From assembly GCA_963920765.1 (NCBI GenBank), contig OY987244.1, positions 17,402,358 to 17,466,357 of the forward strand: a stretch of DNA of 64,000 bases, written 5' to 3'. This document shows positions 42,566-53,782 of the stretch, piece by piece (the stretch's first letter is position 1; every line of letters starts with the position of its first letter). The notes beneath the pieces are model-generated. The model did no database searches, was not told where the DNA came from, and saw nothing but the letters and a program-made list of their open reading frames with translations. The stretch is from Ulota crispa (Eukaryota; Streptophyta; Bryopsida; Orthotrichales; Orthotrichaceae). The translations under genes and the position numbers were made by a program.

Positions 42566-43294
42566 AAGTAGCCGCATCCATAAGCGTGGAAATAAGGGTT
42601 TTGGAATAGGTAGAACAATTGACTAACTTTGAAAAAAATACTCTGAGTTAGCAAGAAGAATCTAAAAATATTGGCATCAATTTCAAGGTTCCAACTACAA
42701 GCATCTATTCACAAAGATTTTTCAAAGTCCAAAATCACTGAAAATGTAAAGCCATGTGTAAGAGATGCTAAAAACAAGGCTTGTTGGTTCTTAAATAGTG
42801 AGATGGGATACTCAAAACTTTCATGCCAATCACCCACAACCATCACTTTGTCACCCATAACCATCTCTTAGTCACCCATAACCATCTCTTAGTCACCCAT
42901 AACCATCTCGTAGTCACCCATAATCATCTCTTAGTCACCCATAACCATCTCGTAGTCACCCATAATCATCTCTTAGTCACCCATAACCATCACTTCATCA
43001 CCCATAACCATCACTTCATCACCCATAACCATCACTTCATCACCCATAACCATCACTTCATCACCCATAACCATCACTTCATCACCCATAACCATCACTT
43101 CATCACCCATAACCATCACTTCATCACCCATAACCATCACTTCATCATCCATAACCATCACTTCATCACCCATAACCATCACTTCATCACCCATAACCAA
43201 TTTTTTTAGTAATTATTAATTTGACAAGGTCAGATCAAGTTTATGGAGGCACCCTCGCTTATGGAGACACCCTCGCCTATGGGTGCGGCTACCT
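42566..43294. mobile_element. TA-flanked MITE carrying a minisatellite
   Basis: Left AAGTAGCCGCATCCATAAGCG after TA, right CGCCTATGGGTGCGGCTACCT before TA. These ends are related to the AGGTAGGAACACCCATAA family. The centre contains the 21-bp array at 42829-43206. Confidence 0.8.
42829..43206. repeat. Minisatellite, 18 units of 21 bp
   Basis: Unit CCCATAACCATCACTTCATCA or its variant CCCATAACCATCTCTTAGTCA. Read in frame, it gives 18 heptapeptides: one ITHNHHF, six VTHNHLL/VTHNHLV (partly alternating), one VTHNHHF, then a nearly homogeneous ITHNHHF block with one IIHNHHF, ending in a degenerate unit. The open frame across it is a by-product of a unit length divisible by three, not evidence for a protein. 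Confidence 0.95.
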
Positions 43295-43332
43295 TATGTC
43301 CATTTCCTAAAGCTTGGGAAGAAAACAAAGAA

Positions 43333-43746
43333 GGGAATTGATATGTGTACCACACCCTTTCAATTATTGTACCACAGCCCCAAAGAAATTTTTAGATTTA
43401 TACCATCAAAAAGCTGAATTTGAGAATTTGGAATTCAGATTTGGACTTAGAGACTATCATTTATTCTAGAACCACAAAAAAATTTGCAATTCAACAACAC
43501 CTAATGAAAAAATTTAGTTAGGGAGAAAAGTGTTACTTTTACTTTTATTTGTAAAAAAATATAAGCTTTTCATTGGGTGTTGTTGATGAATTGCAACTTT
43601 TTTTGTGATTTTAGACTAAATCATGGTCTCTAAGTCCAAATTTGAATTCCAAATTTTCAAATTCAGCTTTTTGATGGTAGAAATCTAAAATTTTCTCTGG
43701 TGTGTGGTATAGTAATTGAAAGGGTGTGGTACTCATATCAATTCCC
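43333..43746. mobile_element. GGGATTGATATG foldback MITE (Harbinger-like), copy 3
   Basis: Termini GGGAATTGATATGTGTACC and GGTACTCATATCAATTCCC; palindromic arms with ACAACACCTAATG and CATTGGGTGTTGTT. The flanking triplets do not match cleanly. Confidence 0.8.
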
Positions 43747-43782
43747 AACAAAGAATTTGATATTAGAGAACGATATAATAAA

Positions 43783-43816
43783 GAGGTCCCAAGCGAGGTC
43801 CCAAGCGAGGTCCCAA
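43783..43816. repeat. Three 12-bp tandem units AGGTCCCAAGCG
   Basis: AGGTCCCAAGCG twice followed by AGGTCCCAA. Lies about 340 bp before the proposed Mpv17 start codon, in its likely promoter. Confidence 0.8.
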
Positions 43817-44158
43817 TATATTCGTTGGTTATTTTGCTCATTGTCCCTGTTCACACCGGGGCAACCATTTTCAAAGTGTAGGGCAAAGAAAAGCTTCGGC
43901 CATTCAATGGATCGCGCTGCATGCTGCATTTTCGATCAAGCCATGGAGTCGCGGTGATCGTGTGATTCCGATGTGAGTAAGGAGATGTAAAAAGATGGCT
44001 TTACGACGATCATCATGCCACATGGAACTTGGAAGGAATTTAAACTACGCGCAGAATGAGTAAGAAAATTCAAATCTCGGAGTTAATTAGGTGTGTAGGA
44101 TAGGTCGAGTCGCTGTTGAAGGTTCAAAACATAATTACGGTGTCGATCTGCTGCGAAG

Positions 44159-47005
44159 ATGCGCTATCTGGTGAACTCTTTCACAGGTTTCAATTCTGGA
44201 AACGATATATATGAGTCGATTTAGGAGAAGTTCAGAGTGTATAAGTTATTGCTTTTGTAAGGTGCAAGTACGAGCCCGCCAATGTGTGCTTATTATGTAT
44301 TGAATTGGATTTGAGGTAACTTAACCTAGAAGCGGCAGTTTTAGTGCTGAAAATAGGTTCTATGGTCAAATTCTCATGTATTCTTGTTGAAGAATTAGAG
44401 AAAATTCTAATGTTATCAAAGAGTTCATTATCTGGATGTCGTAGAAAGATTCAAAGTTCACGACCTAATATCGACACAAGCAAAGGTGGTATAGATTCTT
44501 AAATTTAAATATATTCGTCATATTTAGGTGCGTGTCTGTACCTGACGCTCTTTGTATCAGAACGTCTGGAAACAACAATCCTATTAAAAAACACTCATAC
44601 GGACAACGATGAACGAGAATGTCAATGCGGATGTTTATTATTTATCAGAGTACGTGGTTTAGAGGAGTAACTTCTTTTCTTTTGCTTCTTGTTTTGATCT
44701 TTGAAAGTGAGGACGAACTTTGGGCTGCAGGTAATTACTAAATGTGACTGATAATCGTCTGTGCATTCGAGGATATTACAGAAGTGACGAGAAGAATTGA
44801 TTTCCTACCGGTGGGAAGGCAAAGACAGCCATGAGACGGCGAGGACCACGTAATAATCTCTATAACTTAACTCTAAAGCTTGAACCTGCGTAGTGTATTT
44901 GGTCATTGCATTCAGTGAGGATATATGCCATGTAGGTTTAGGGTTGCTTTAACAAAAAAAATTGGTGTTTATCAAATTTCGGATAGCAATCTGAGATTAT
45001 CAGGTATCGTATAAGCACGGAAAATTTGGAAAAGACATGTTGATATTTTTAATTGTGAAGAATTGACAGGCAGGAATCAGGATTGAATTCTGTTGCATGT
45101 CTGTGTATGTGAGATCGTTGAATCTGAGCATCTCGAATCTTGGTCACTGGGTCAATCTAATTTTCTATTGATGCTCTTCAATAGCATCACCTAACCGGGC
45201 TGCCACATCCGCACCAGCACCAGGCGCTGCATCAGGTGGCTGGTATTGTATCAATACAACACAGGTCTTATTTCAATTTTCGTTTTAGAACATTCTTAGC
45301 GATATAGCTTTTTCTTACCTCTCGAGTTGAACGTAATCATGGTGATTTGTCCAGGTACACCAGACTTCTTACAACACACCCTATAAAGACGAAGGCCATT
45401 ACACTCGGTATTCTCAATCTTGTGGGAGATGTTCTCACCCAGGTATAGTCGATCGAATGATTCGACCTTGTGATGTGCTGCGTTGTGATGGATTATAAAA
45501 TGTGTACCCACAATATTAGACAAATTCTTGGACAGTTGAGGTCTTGGAGAGGATTATGGTCACAATTTTGCAGAACTGTACATTCCTGGCAAGGGGTCAA
45601 TTCAAAACCATGTCGTTCTCATGGTTCAAGAATTTCATTCCAAAGATTCTATCCAATTTCTCGTCGTTTTCCAGTACAGAAGTACAATGATTAAGTTAAT
45701 CTTTCTCAAGCCTTCATCTCTGCTAAAATCTAGACTTGAAGCACGTATTCAATATATGCTGAATCACGTTTTAGTGTCGTGTACTTAAAACAAAGTTGAC
45801 TGAGTCGTTGCTTTGTTGTAACAAATGTTCATTGGCAGCTGTTTGTAGAAAAATCTAGTGAGTTGGATTTAAGACGGACGGCGTCCATGACATCGTTGGG
45901 GCTTTTCATCGTGGGACCAAGTCTTCACTACTGGTAGCCTTCTCAAGTCTTGATGCTTTCTCAACTGTTATGATGAGATGTTTGTGGCATGCAAAAAGCT
46001 TTTAACAAGAGGTTGATTGTACTCAATCTAAATATCTCCAGGAACAAGAGACTTAATTTTTGGACTCTCTAAACTCTAAAGTACTCAAGTAACCGTGTTC
46101 CTGCCGCAGGTATGCCTTTCTCAATAGAGTAGTGAAGTCACCGGGTTTGAAGGGTGTTGCGTTTCGACTATTTTTGGACCAGGTCTGCTCATTATCTTCT
46201 TTCATAGTTGTTAGCCACGTCTACATTGTACAAGTGTTTGCATGACTCCTCCACATGAGCTTGTAAGTTTCCAACTTAAGACCAATATTAATACAAGAAT
46301 AGGGTGGACAGTTCGTTTTTGCACCAATTTTCATCGCTTTCACTTTCGCCTACTTGCTGTTTATGGAGGGAAACGCCAACCAAATTCAGCAAAAGATTCA
46401 AAGTGTATGATAATCTTGTACCTCCTGTTAGGATTCGTTCTGACTGTATATGTACCTCATATACATAAAGCTCTATTCATATGTCTGCTAATGATATGAA
46501 CACGGGTTGTGCAGGACTGGAAGCCTACTGTAATTGCGAACTGGAAATTATGGGTTCCCTTCCAGTTTTGCAACTTTATGTTTGTACCTCCTCTTATGCA
46601 GGTATCTTCTGTGTCCCTATCATCAACCGTCAGCTTCATAGTCAACTCAAGAAAACATGAATAATTTGGCTTGTGTTTAAACTCTGTGCATCAGTTCTGC
46701 TCTTCATTTTTTGAAATTTGCGAAATGTTTGCTCGTCGGTAGAGGTGTCTCTTGTTTAAAAATTATCCCAGTTCTAATTTACACGGAGTGTGATGAACTT
46801 GCAGGTTTTGTTTAGCAATGTCGTTGGCTTAGCATGGAATGTGTTCATTTCATACACCAGCCATAAGCCTGCAGATCAGGGGGCATCTAACAAGGAAGTT
46901 TCACAGCAAATACAAAACATAGAGCATATACCTCACGACCCTCAGCAACCATTCCTTGCAGAGCCTCAAGGGCAGTTGCAAGACATTCAACAACAAATAC
47001 GTTGA
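44159..47005 (+). CDS. Mpv17/PMP22-family integral membrane protein, 8 exons
   Basis: Small four-span membrane protein of the Mpv17/PMP22 family (peroxisomal, mitochondrial or plastid inner membranes; pore-like role proposed). Exons: 44159-44186, 45185-45242, 45355-45442, 45839-45933, 46110-46182, 46312-46404, 46515-46601, 46805-47005; sum 723 nt, 240 aa. Family landmarks in order: WYTRLLTTHPIKTKAITLG, NLVGDVLTQ, DLRRTASMTSLGLFIVGPS then LHYWYAFLNRVV, FRLFLDQ, FVFAPIFIAFTF, LFMEGN, DWKPTVIANWKLWVPFQFCN, NFMFVPP, NVVGLAWNVFISYTSHK. C-terminal tail Gln-rich. Exons from 45355 onward are firm. Exon 2 is likely because it supplies the split TGG codon. Exon 1 (MRYLVNSFT) was chosen only by phase and donor and is tentative; a different first exon would change the first ten residues. 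Confidence 0.87.
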
Positions 47006-47245
47006 ACATATGCTTAGAGGACATTGCTAGCTGGATCACAAGTTGGATCACAGGGTGAATTTTAAATAGATTTGACGGTTTGATTGACTGACAACGTGGA
47101 TTGTTCCCTGTGGTTGCACTTTGTATCAAAAGTCACAGCCAGGTAGTCTGCTACTTTTGGGCCATCTACTCAATCAAGAACAATCTCAATCAACACAAGT
47201 AGCTCAGGGGCAAGGATGCTACATTTCTTCGATGGATTACTGCTA

Positions 47246-47456
47246 ACACCATATTCGTTAATTTGGGAAAAATGGTACATTTTGGGACTTTCAAAAAGTT
47301 TGAGGCGATCACCTCAAACCGTGCTCATCGTTTTTTTTGTACACGTGCCCTCAGACGAAATCGGATACCTTCAAATATGGTTTAAAGTAAATTTTTGGGT
47401 TTGAGGTGGAGTACAAAATGGTACCTCTGTTTTTCCCAAATTAACGAATATGGTGT
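47246..47456. mobile_element. ACACCATATT MITE, copy 2
   Basis: Termini ACACCATATTCGTTAATTTG and CAAATTAACGAATATGGTGT, 211 bp. Inner GGGACTTTCAAAAAG, GTACACGTGCCCTCA and GGAGTACAAAATGGTACC are shared with 4125-4382. Confidence 0.85.
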
Positions 47457-47694
47457 TTGCTCTTCTTAAATCAGGTGCTACAAACTTTGTACACAGAACC
47501 ACGCTCCAAATTCTTAACTCGAAGTTTGAACTGGAAATGGCAGGCCCTAATAGAATGAACTACGGTACTTTCAACACGTCCTTAATTTAGAACGTGTAGA
47601 TGCCCCGGAATCCTGCTGTTCATATGCTAACTAGTTGAATACCCCATAGTAGGCTGAAATTTTTGATTGCGGCGGCAAATGCATTCAAACTGAG

Positions 47695-48630
47695 TTAACC
47701 CCTGAAGGACGGAGTCATTTTTTCAGTGAAAATCACTCAAAGCTGCCACTTTTGGGGGGTTAGAAAGAAGGTAATTTTTCTTGAAAACCTGGGAAATCCA
47801 ACCGTAGGATCTTGCCCTAGACTAGATTAGGTACTTGTGGAAAAAAAATCAGGTCATTCAAGATGCATGAGTGAGATATTTACATCTAAAGTGAAAAGAA
47901 AAGTTTTTTTTCATATTGCTCCAAAATTTCAGAAGCCTTTGACCATTCTTACATGAAAATAATTGCTCTACACAACTTTGCGCTTTATTTTACCCATGTA
48001 GGAGATCAAGTTAGCTATGTGTGGGAGAATTTTCAAATCAATTGGAACTACACAACACATAGGAAAAATCAATATGTAAAAAGAAGTAGAGAATGAGTCA
48101 AATCACTAAATTGTTAAGAATTTAGTTATTAAAATGAAAATTGCAAATCCTAGTGGTCAAAATGTTGTGATAAACAAACTACTTTTGTAGGTTTAATTTT
48201 TTTCCAAAATATTGAAAATTGAGTAAAATAATGGACCTCAAAGTTTATTTTAGAGTAGAGAATCCATAACTACCCGCAAACAAAAACTCCTCGTAACTTT
48301 GATCTCATTGATTGAAATCAAATGATTCAAAGCTTCCTAGATACAAAAAAATCTAATGAACCAATTTCAAGTTTTAATTTAAAAAATAAATAAATTTTAA
48401 AGAAGTTTTTGGGCTGCTTGATCGGGCAATCCTCCCCTATTTTTCAGAAATTCTTGCGTAACTTCTTCAATAATTGTTGGAATGAGGAAAAAAATTTGAT
48501 GCCTGCATAGATCTTTGAAATCCCCAACTTCAATAAAAGTTTTAGAAAATCACACAAAGTAGCTTATCCAAAGGTACATGCCCAAACTCCCACTTGTCCC
48601 CCAAAGGGACAACAGTCCTTTAGGGGTTAA
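47695..48630. mobile_element. TTAA-flanked piggyBac-like element, full length (936 bp)
   Basis: Left TTAACCCCTGAAGGACGG, right CAGTCCTTTAGGGGTTAA. Reverse-complement relative of 29771-30690. No transposase frame. Confidence 0.75.
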
Positions 48631-48673
48631 GTAGAAGAGGAGATGGAGCAAGCACAAACTGATGTCCCTTTAC

Positions 48674-49588
48674 TTAACCCTTTAAAGACCACACACATTT
48701 TCCCAAAATCCACTAGAAATCGCGGCAATAAAATTAGATGTGCATTTGAATCATATATGGACCCAATTTGAATAATCCAACCGTACAAATGAGAAATACT
48801 CCTTGTTTTGTTGTAATGTATCAAAATTTCAACTAGATCTACCGTTGGAGGTGAAACATTATAATGATTGAGTGAGCCATATAAGGAAACTCTTTAGTTT
48901 TTCATGCTTGTGTGGTTTTGATTGTTAACGCTTCATGCAAGTTTTGGTTGAGAAGAGCCTTACATTTCTAAAAAGCAGGGTTTCCCACCTTTCCAACAAG
49001 ACTAGTTTCACACAAAGTAGACAAAAATAGCAATCACAAGGTGTAGCTATGTGGACAAAAAGGGTTAAAAATCCCATTTTCTTTGCTACCCTAAAACAAT
49101 TCTACAAGAAATTTGATGATTGTTGTGGAAAATCCGATTGGTGAAAGCAATCAAGAATTGACCTTAAATGTAGGATGATTTTAAAATAAAATAAAATGAT
49201 AGTATCATTTCAATGGATTCTGAAATACTACAATTATACTACTACCGTTTAGAGAAACAATACATGCATGTTTCTTAAGCAAATTGAATTTTTTTAGATT
49301 GTACAATTGAAGGGTGACATTCTTTTTGGATGTTTGATGTATTGTGTTGTTGCTTTGATCCATCTTTGACCAAATATAGATACGTATTTTGGGGCCATGC
49401 TGTATAAACACCATTATTTATTAACTCATATACCCAATTCCATTGTTGTTTTTTTGGTTGGATGCAAAATTCTTGTAACCGCAAGTGTTCCTCAAGAACA
49501 ATTTCCAAATTGTCAAGTGATTTTACTATACATGCCAAAAACCACTCTGCTAAACCAAAATATGGTTCGGTGGTCTCTAAAGGGTTAA
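48674..49588. mobile_element. TTAA-flanked CCCTTTAAAGACCAC element (piggyBac-like)
   Basis: Left TTAACCCTTTAAAGACCAC, right GTGGTCTCTAAAGGGTTAA, 915 bp. Different interior from the neighbouring element. Frames inside (up to 87 aa) show no domain. Confidence 0.75.
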
Positions 49589-49747
49589 TGATCTTGTGTG
49601 ATGGAATTCCTTATTTCTCCATGCCTATACATCTTGTCTTGGATCAAGTGATATTATAATATGCCCTATATTTTGCAGCTAAATATTAGACATGAGAATC
49701 ATATATTTTCTTGAAGGTCTTGCTAGACTTGGACTTTAACAGAAAAA

Positions 49748-49999
49748 ACACGATATTCATTGAATTGGGAAAATGCAATTCCCAAGTTGTACTTCACTAA
49801 ATCCAAAAATGTCACTTTAAACCAAATTTGAAGATATCAGATTCAATTTGAGCCACTAAGATTTTTGCGCTCGCAAATTCCTCCTCTCAGGTGAGGGCAC
49901 ATGTACCCAAAAAAATGTTGAACTCGATTTAAGGTGATCACCTTAAACCTTCAAAAGTCCCAAAATGTACTCTTTTTCCCAATTTAAAAAATGTCGTGT
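49748..49999. mobile_element. ACACCATATT MITE, copy 3
   Basis: Termini ACACGATATTCATTGAATTG and AATGTCGTGT. Opposite orientation to copy 1 (GGTGAGGGCACATGTACCC; GTGATCACCTTAAACC; AGTCCCAAAATGTAC). Confidence 0.8.
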
Positions 50000-50965
50000 T
50001 AAAATAAAAATCACCAGTTTTGGCACGACATGGGACGTGGGCTAACAATTGCAGATGCAAGTAACTTCGCGTGGTTATAAAGTGGTATTCACCATTGATT
50101 GACGAGGTATGGAATCTCTTCATTTACATTTAACCAACCAACAAAGTATCAACAACAAATAAAGAACCTGCAAACATGTAAATGAATAATCCTTAATGCT
50201 GTATGCTTCCTCAAGCGGATCCATGGTTGGGCAATTTGGTTTGCTTGTTCAAACAAAGTCAAGAAGCTGAACATGAATTATATTACTATCTGGAACGTAA
50301 TGTTGCACTCATCTTTTGGATCTTTTACATCCAAAAGACCCAAAGCTATATATTTTTTGTTGCATGAATGAAAATTTTCTTAGGTGAATGTGGGTATATT
50401 TACCTTAATTTATGATGTCAAATTTTCACATTTCAAACTAAGCAACTACTTCAAACAAAACCCGTCCATCAACTAAGGAACTCTCCTTACATAAATTGGT
50501 TCATAATGCATAAAAAACCACCCATTACAGATCAAAATATTGACTTAGTTGTAAGAACTAGAAATGTCTACGTATAAACCAAGGAGTACAATTTTTATGT
50601 TCATGTTTGCAAAGTGTTGTTTAGGAATGTCAATCATGTTTTGTGGGGCTAGGCCTTCATATATCATAGTTTTGCTAAGTTTAGCAAGTTTTATACATTT
50701 GGATGGCCTTTTGTTCCTAGTACTCTTTAGATTCATAATAACAAATGTTAGGTGATAAATTTTTAACAAAAAAAGAAAGGGTATACTATAAATAAACATT
50801 GATATATGCTTATATGTTTCTATAAGCATGAAAGTAATGAGGAGTAACAAAAAAAACATGTTACAAGTTACAACCACTACTTCAAAAGAGAACTTCCTAT
50901 TTCCATATTTCCATATTTCCATATTTTCATATTTTCATATCATGAAGTACACTAATATTGCATTG
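50000..50965. other. AT-rich spacer with a short TATTTCCA tandem
   Basis: CATATTTC(C)-type 9-bp units at about 50897-50940. No exon or bordered element. Confidence 0.4.
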
Positions 50966-51530
50966 TTAACCCCTCGCTGCTTAAGGGGCCCTAAACTGTC
51001 CACCTCTATATTTCCATTTGGAAATGACTAATTTTCTTGAAGATTAATTTTATTGGTTATTTTTTTAAATTATTCTTGTTGAAGTCTTGTTTTAGAATCA
51101 AAAGTTTGATTTTGAAAATAAATGATTATGATTCGTCTATTCAAGATTTTGTGCAAGGGTGTTCATTGCAAATTTTCACTTTCTAGTGTTGAGAGCTCTT
51201 GGAAATGAGCCTCAAGTACACTAAAACTTGGAGAAACAATCATATATTTTTGATATCCTCAATTTTAAATTTGAGATGTGAAAAGAGGATTGAAAGACTT
51301 CAAATCACTTTCATTGTTTTAACACCCACATGATCAAATCTTATAATCTTTCAATCCATAAGTGGTATTGTTGTGTTTTCTTTTCCTATGTGATCTCTAA
51401 CATATCTAGTTTGAATTTGTACGGTTACAATTTAAAAAAAGTGATGCAACTTATCAAAATGTTGCCATTTTGCTCATCCAAGAGCAGATTTTGAGATACC
51501 CCAAAAAGTCCATGGGCAGTGAGGGGTTAA
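50966..51530. mobile_element. TTAA-flanked piggyBac-like element (565 bp)
   Basis: Left TTAACCCCTCGCTGCTTAAGG, right CATGGGCAGTGAGGGGTTAA. Relative of 33279-33934. Confidence 0.75.
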
Positions 51531-52713
51531 TAAACATAATCAAATCATTTGTTTACAACAAATTTGGAAAAAATGAATCAACTAAAGTTTGCTGAGAGTT
51601 AGCACTAGGATTTTGTCATTCTATCAAGTGCTCAAAGGTCTTCAATGAAATGCATGATATAGTAGTGCCTGGCTAAGATGAAGGTATCTAGACAAAATAT
51701 TCATTTCATGTTAAGAAAGCATTCATCGTAACCAAATACCCCTTGCAGCTCCCCAATACTGGACCTACTGAACTACTTCCATATCAAGGACAATGATCTT
51801 ATCCAAGCATTTTTCTTACATAGGTTCATCTTAGCCAAGTACTACTATACCTATAAACCTGTTGTTCAAGAAATGTGTCCAAAGTATCACTTGAAGGAGC
51901 TTCATTACGTTTCACTATTGCATGTTCAATATCTTCAAGAAAAAATATGTCCATTAATTCTTTGTTTGTTGACTAAAACAAACTGTTTAGATTTGTTTCA
52001 ATACCACCATTGTCAAAATCATGAGTAGTCATGGTAGGAAGGTGTCAAAACTCTCACATAATAAAATTGTGAGCTATGCCAACAAGAATGTAATATACTA
52101 TAAAGATTACTCTACACAAATGATGTGCTTCAACAAAAGAACATTGATCCACAAAAATTGTGTGCTCAAAAAAGGAAAAATAGCTGTCTTTATTTACCAC
52201 TCTCATTGAATACCATGTTTAGTTATTTTAGGATGACAAATCTACCAATATTATTTTTACTCATATGTGTTGAATTTAAAATAAATTCAAGTGCAATTTA
52301 ACCAACGAAACATTAATAGACAAGAGTATTGTCTTCTTGAATGGTTGGTTCTTTGATCTTATCTTCCAAATTACATACTACATACCGTGTCTTTTGACTT
52401 TCTTTGTTAATTTGTAAGATTAATTTCTAGTAGAGATACTATAAACTTTGAATTGATATTAAACTTTGAATTGATATTTTTGCATTGTGATCTACACTTT
52501 CTAGTGGAATACTTTCCTTGACATCTTGAGTACAAGAATTTATAGACAAATGAATAAGCACCACGTCCACTAAAAACCAAAAATATATAACGAGAAGGAT
52601 CTTAAACTTCATTTATAACAATTATTGTTTTATTGTTCCAGTCAAGCCAATCTATATTTGAGATCGTTAACTCTACAGCTCCAATGCTTGCTTTCATTGA
52701 AGATTCTAATTTG
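51531..52713. other. AT-rich spacer
   Basis: No coding signal. Small 18-bp tandem (AAACTTTGAATTGATATT) at about 52444-52480. Confidence 0.4.
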
Positions 52714-53127
52714 GGGATTGATATGTCTACCACACCCTTTCAGCTATTCTACCACACTCCTAAGGAAAATTTTAGACTTCTACCATTAGATAGTTGAATT
52801 TGAGAATTTGGAGTTTAGATTTGGACTTAATTAGAGACCTTGATCTATCTAGAACCATAAAAAAAGGTTGTAATTGAACAACACCCAATAAAAAAGCTTA
52901 GCTTGAGAGAATAATATTACTTTTAATTTTGTTCATAAAAAAAGATAAGCTTTTTCATTGGGTGTTGTTCAATTCAAACCTTTTTATGATTCTAGACTAA
53001 ATCACGGTCTCTAAGTCCAAATCTAAACTCCAAATTCTCAAATTCAACTATTTGATGGTAAAAATCTAATATTTACCCTAGGGTGTGATACAATAGTTCA
53101 AAGGATGTGGTACACATATCAATGCCC
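52714..53127. mobile_element. GGGATTGATATG foldback MITE (Harbinger-like), copy 4
   Basis: Termini GGGATTGATATGTCTACC and GGTACACATATCAATGCCC, with target duplication TTG (52711-52713, 53128-53130). Arms palindromic. Confidence 0.85.
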
Positions 53128-53130
53128 TTG

Positions 53131-53782
53131 AATAACTTTTCCATATAGTATAACTCCTCTAAATTGATATGATTGGGACCCCAAGAATTAAATTAGTTTA
53201 AGTAAGTTATTAGTTAATTACCTTAAAGTTAGTGCCGGGATACCACCAAGGAATATTACTACTATTGGATTAATTACTTTGGTTTTTACTACTATTGGAT
53301 TAATTGTTTTGGTTTATGATTGACGTATGGTCTGACACTGAGATTTGTGTTATACATTAATTTACAAAGCATATTAGCTTATAGGTATTAGCTTACAGGA
53401 GTTCTACTGTATCAAGTTCTAAATATACGAGAACCCGTTTCCATTTGCTCGGTGAAATTAGAGAGCGGTGAGTTGTAGGGAAAAGTAATTAGAAAATAAT
53501 CCTTCAGCAATAAAGCAACCTCACGATACCACTTGTCACACACACAAGAGCCCACCTCCCATACGCTCACATCAGCACACCCCGTATACAACTCCACATA
53601 CGAATACAAATACAATACGCCTTATCCCTCCCAATCCAACCCCTGAGGGGTTTTGCAGTGTTCAGTGCAGTCATTTCGCCATAGCCATTCCGCCATAGCC
53701 ATCCCCGCGGCACAATTCCTCCTTTCCGACCAGAGCGCCTTTCCATTCAACGCACGAGAGGCTTTGAAATCAAACCGAAGCG
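53131..53782. other. Upstream region of the EbfC-like gene
   Basis: Contains a 31-bp tandem duplication (TACTACTATTGGATTAATT...TTTGGTTT at about 53256-53316). The last 200 bp become GC-richer and probably include promoter and leader. No clear TATA box. Confidence 0.45.

Noticed and set aside
42829-43206. CRISPR-like array
   Set aside because: Repeats are contiguous 21-bp units without spacers, and the genome is eukaryotic.
42823-43209. 128-aa His/Asn-rich repeat protein (ITHNHHF units) and its antisense GDEVMVM frame
   Set aside because: The open frames follow from a 21-bp minisatellite unit free of stops. The array lies inside a MITE, with no flanking domain or promoter.
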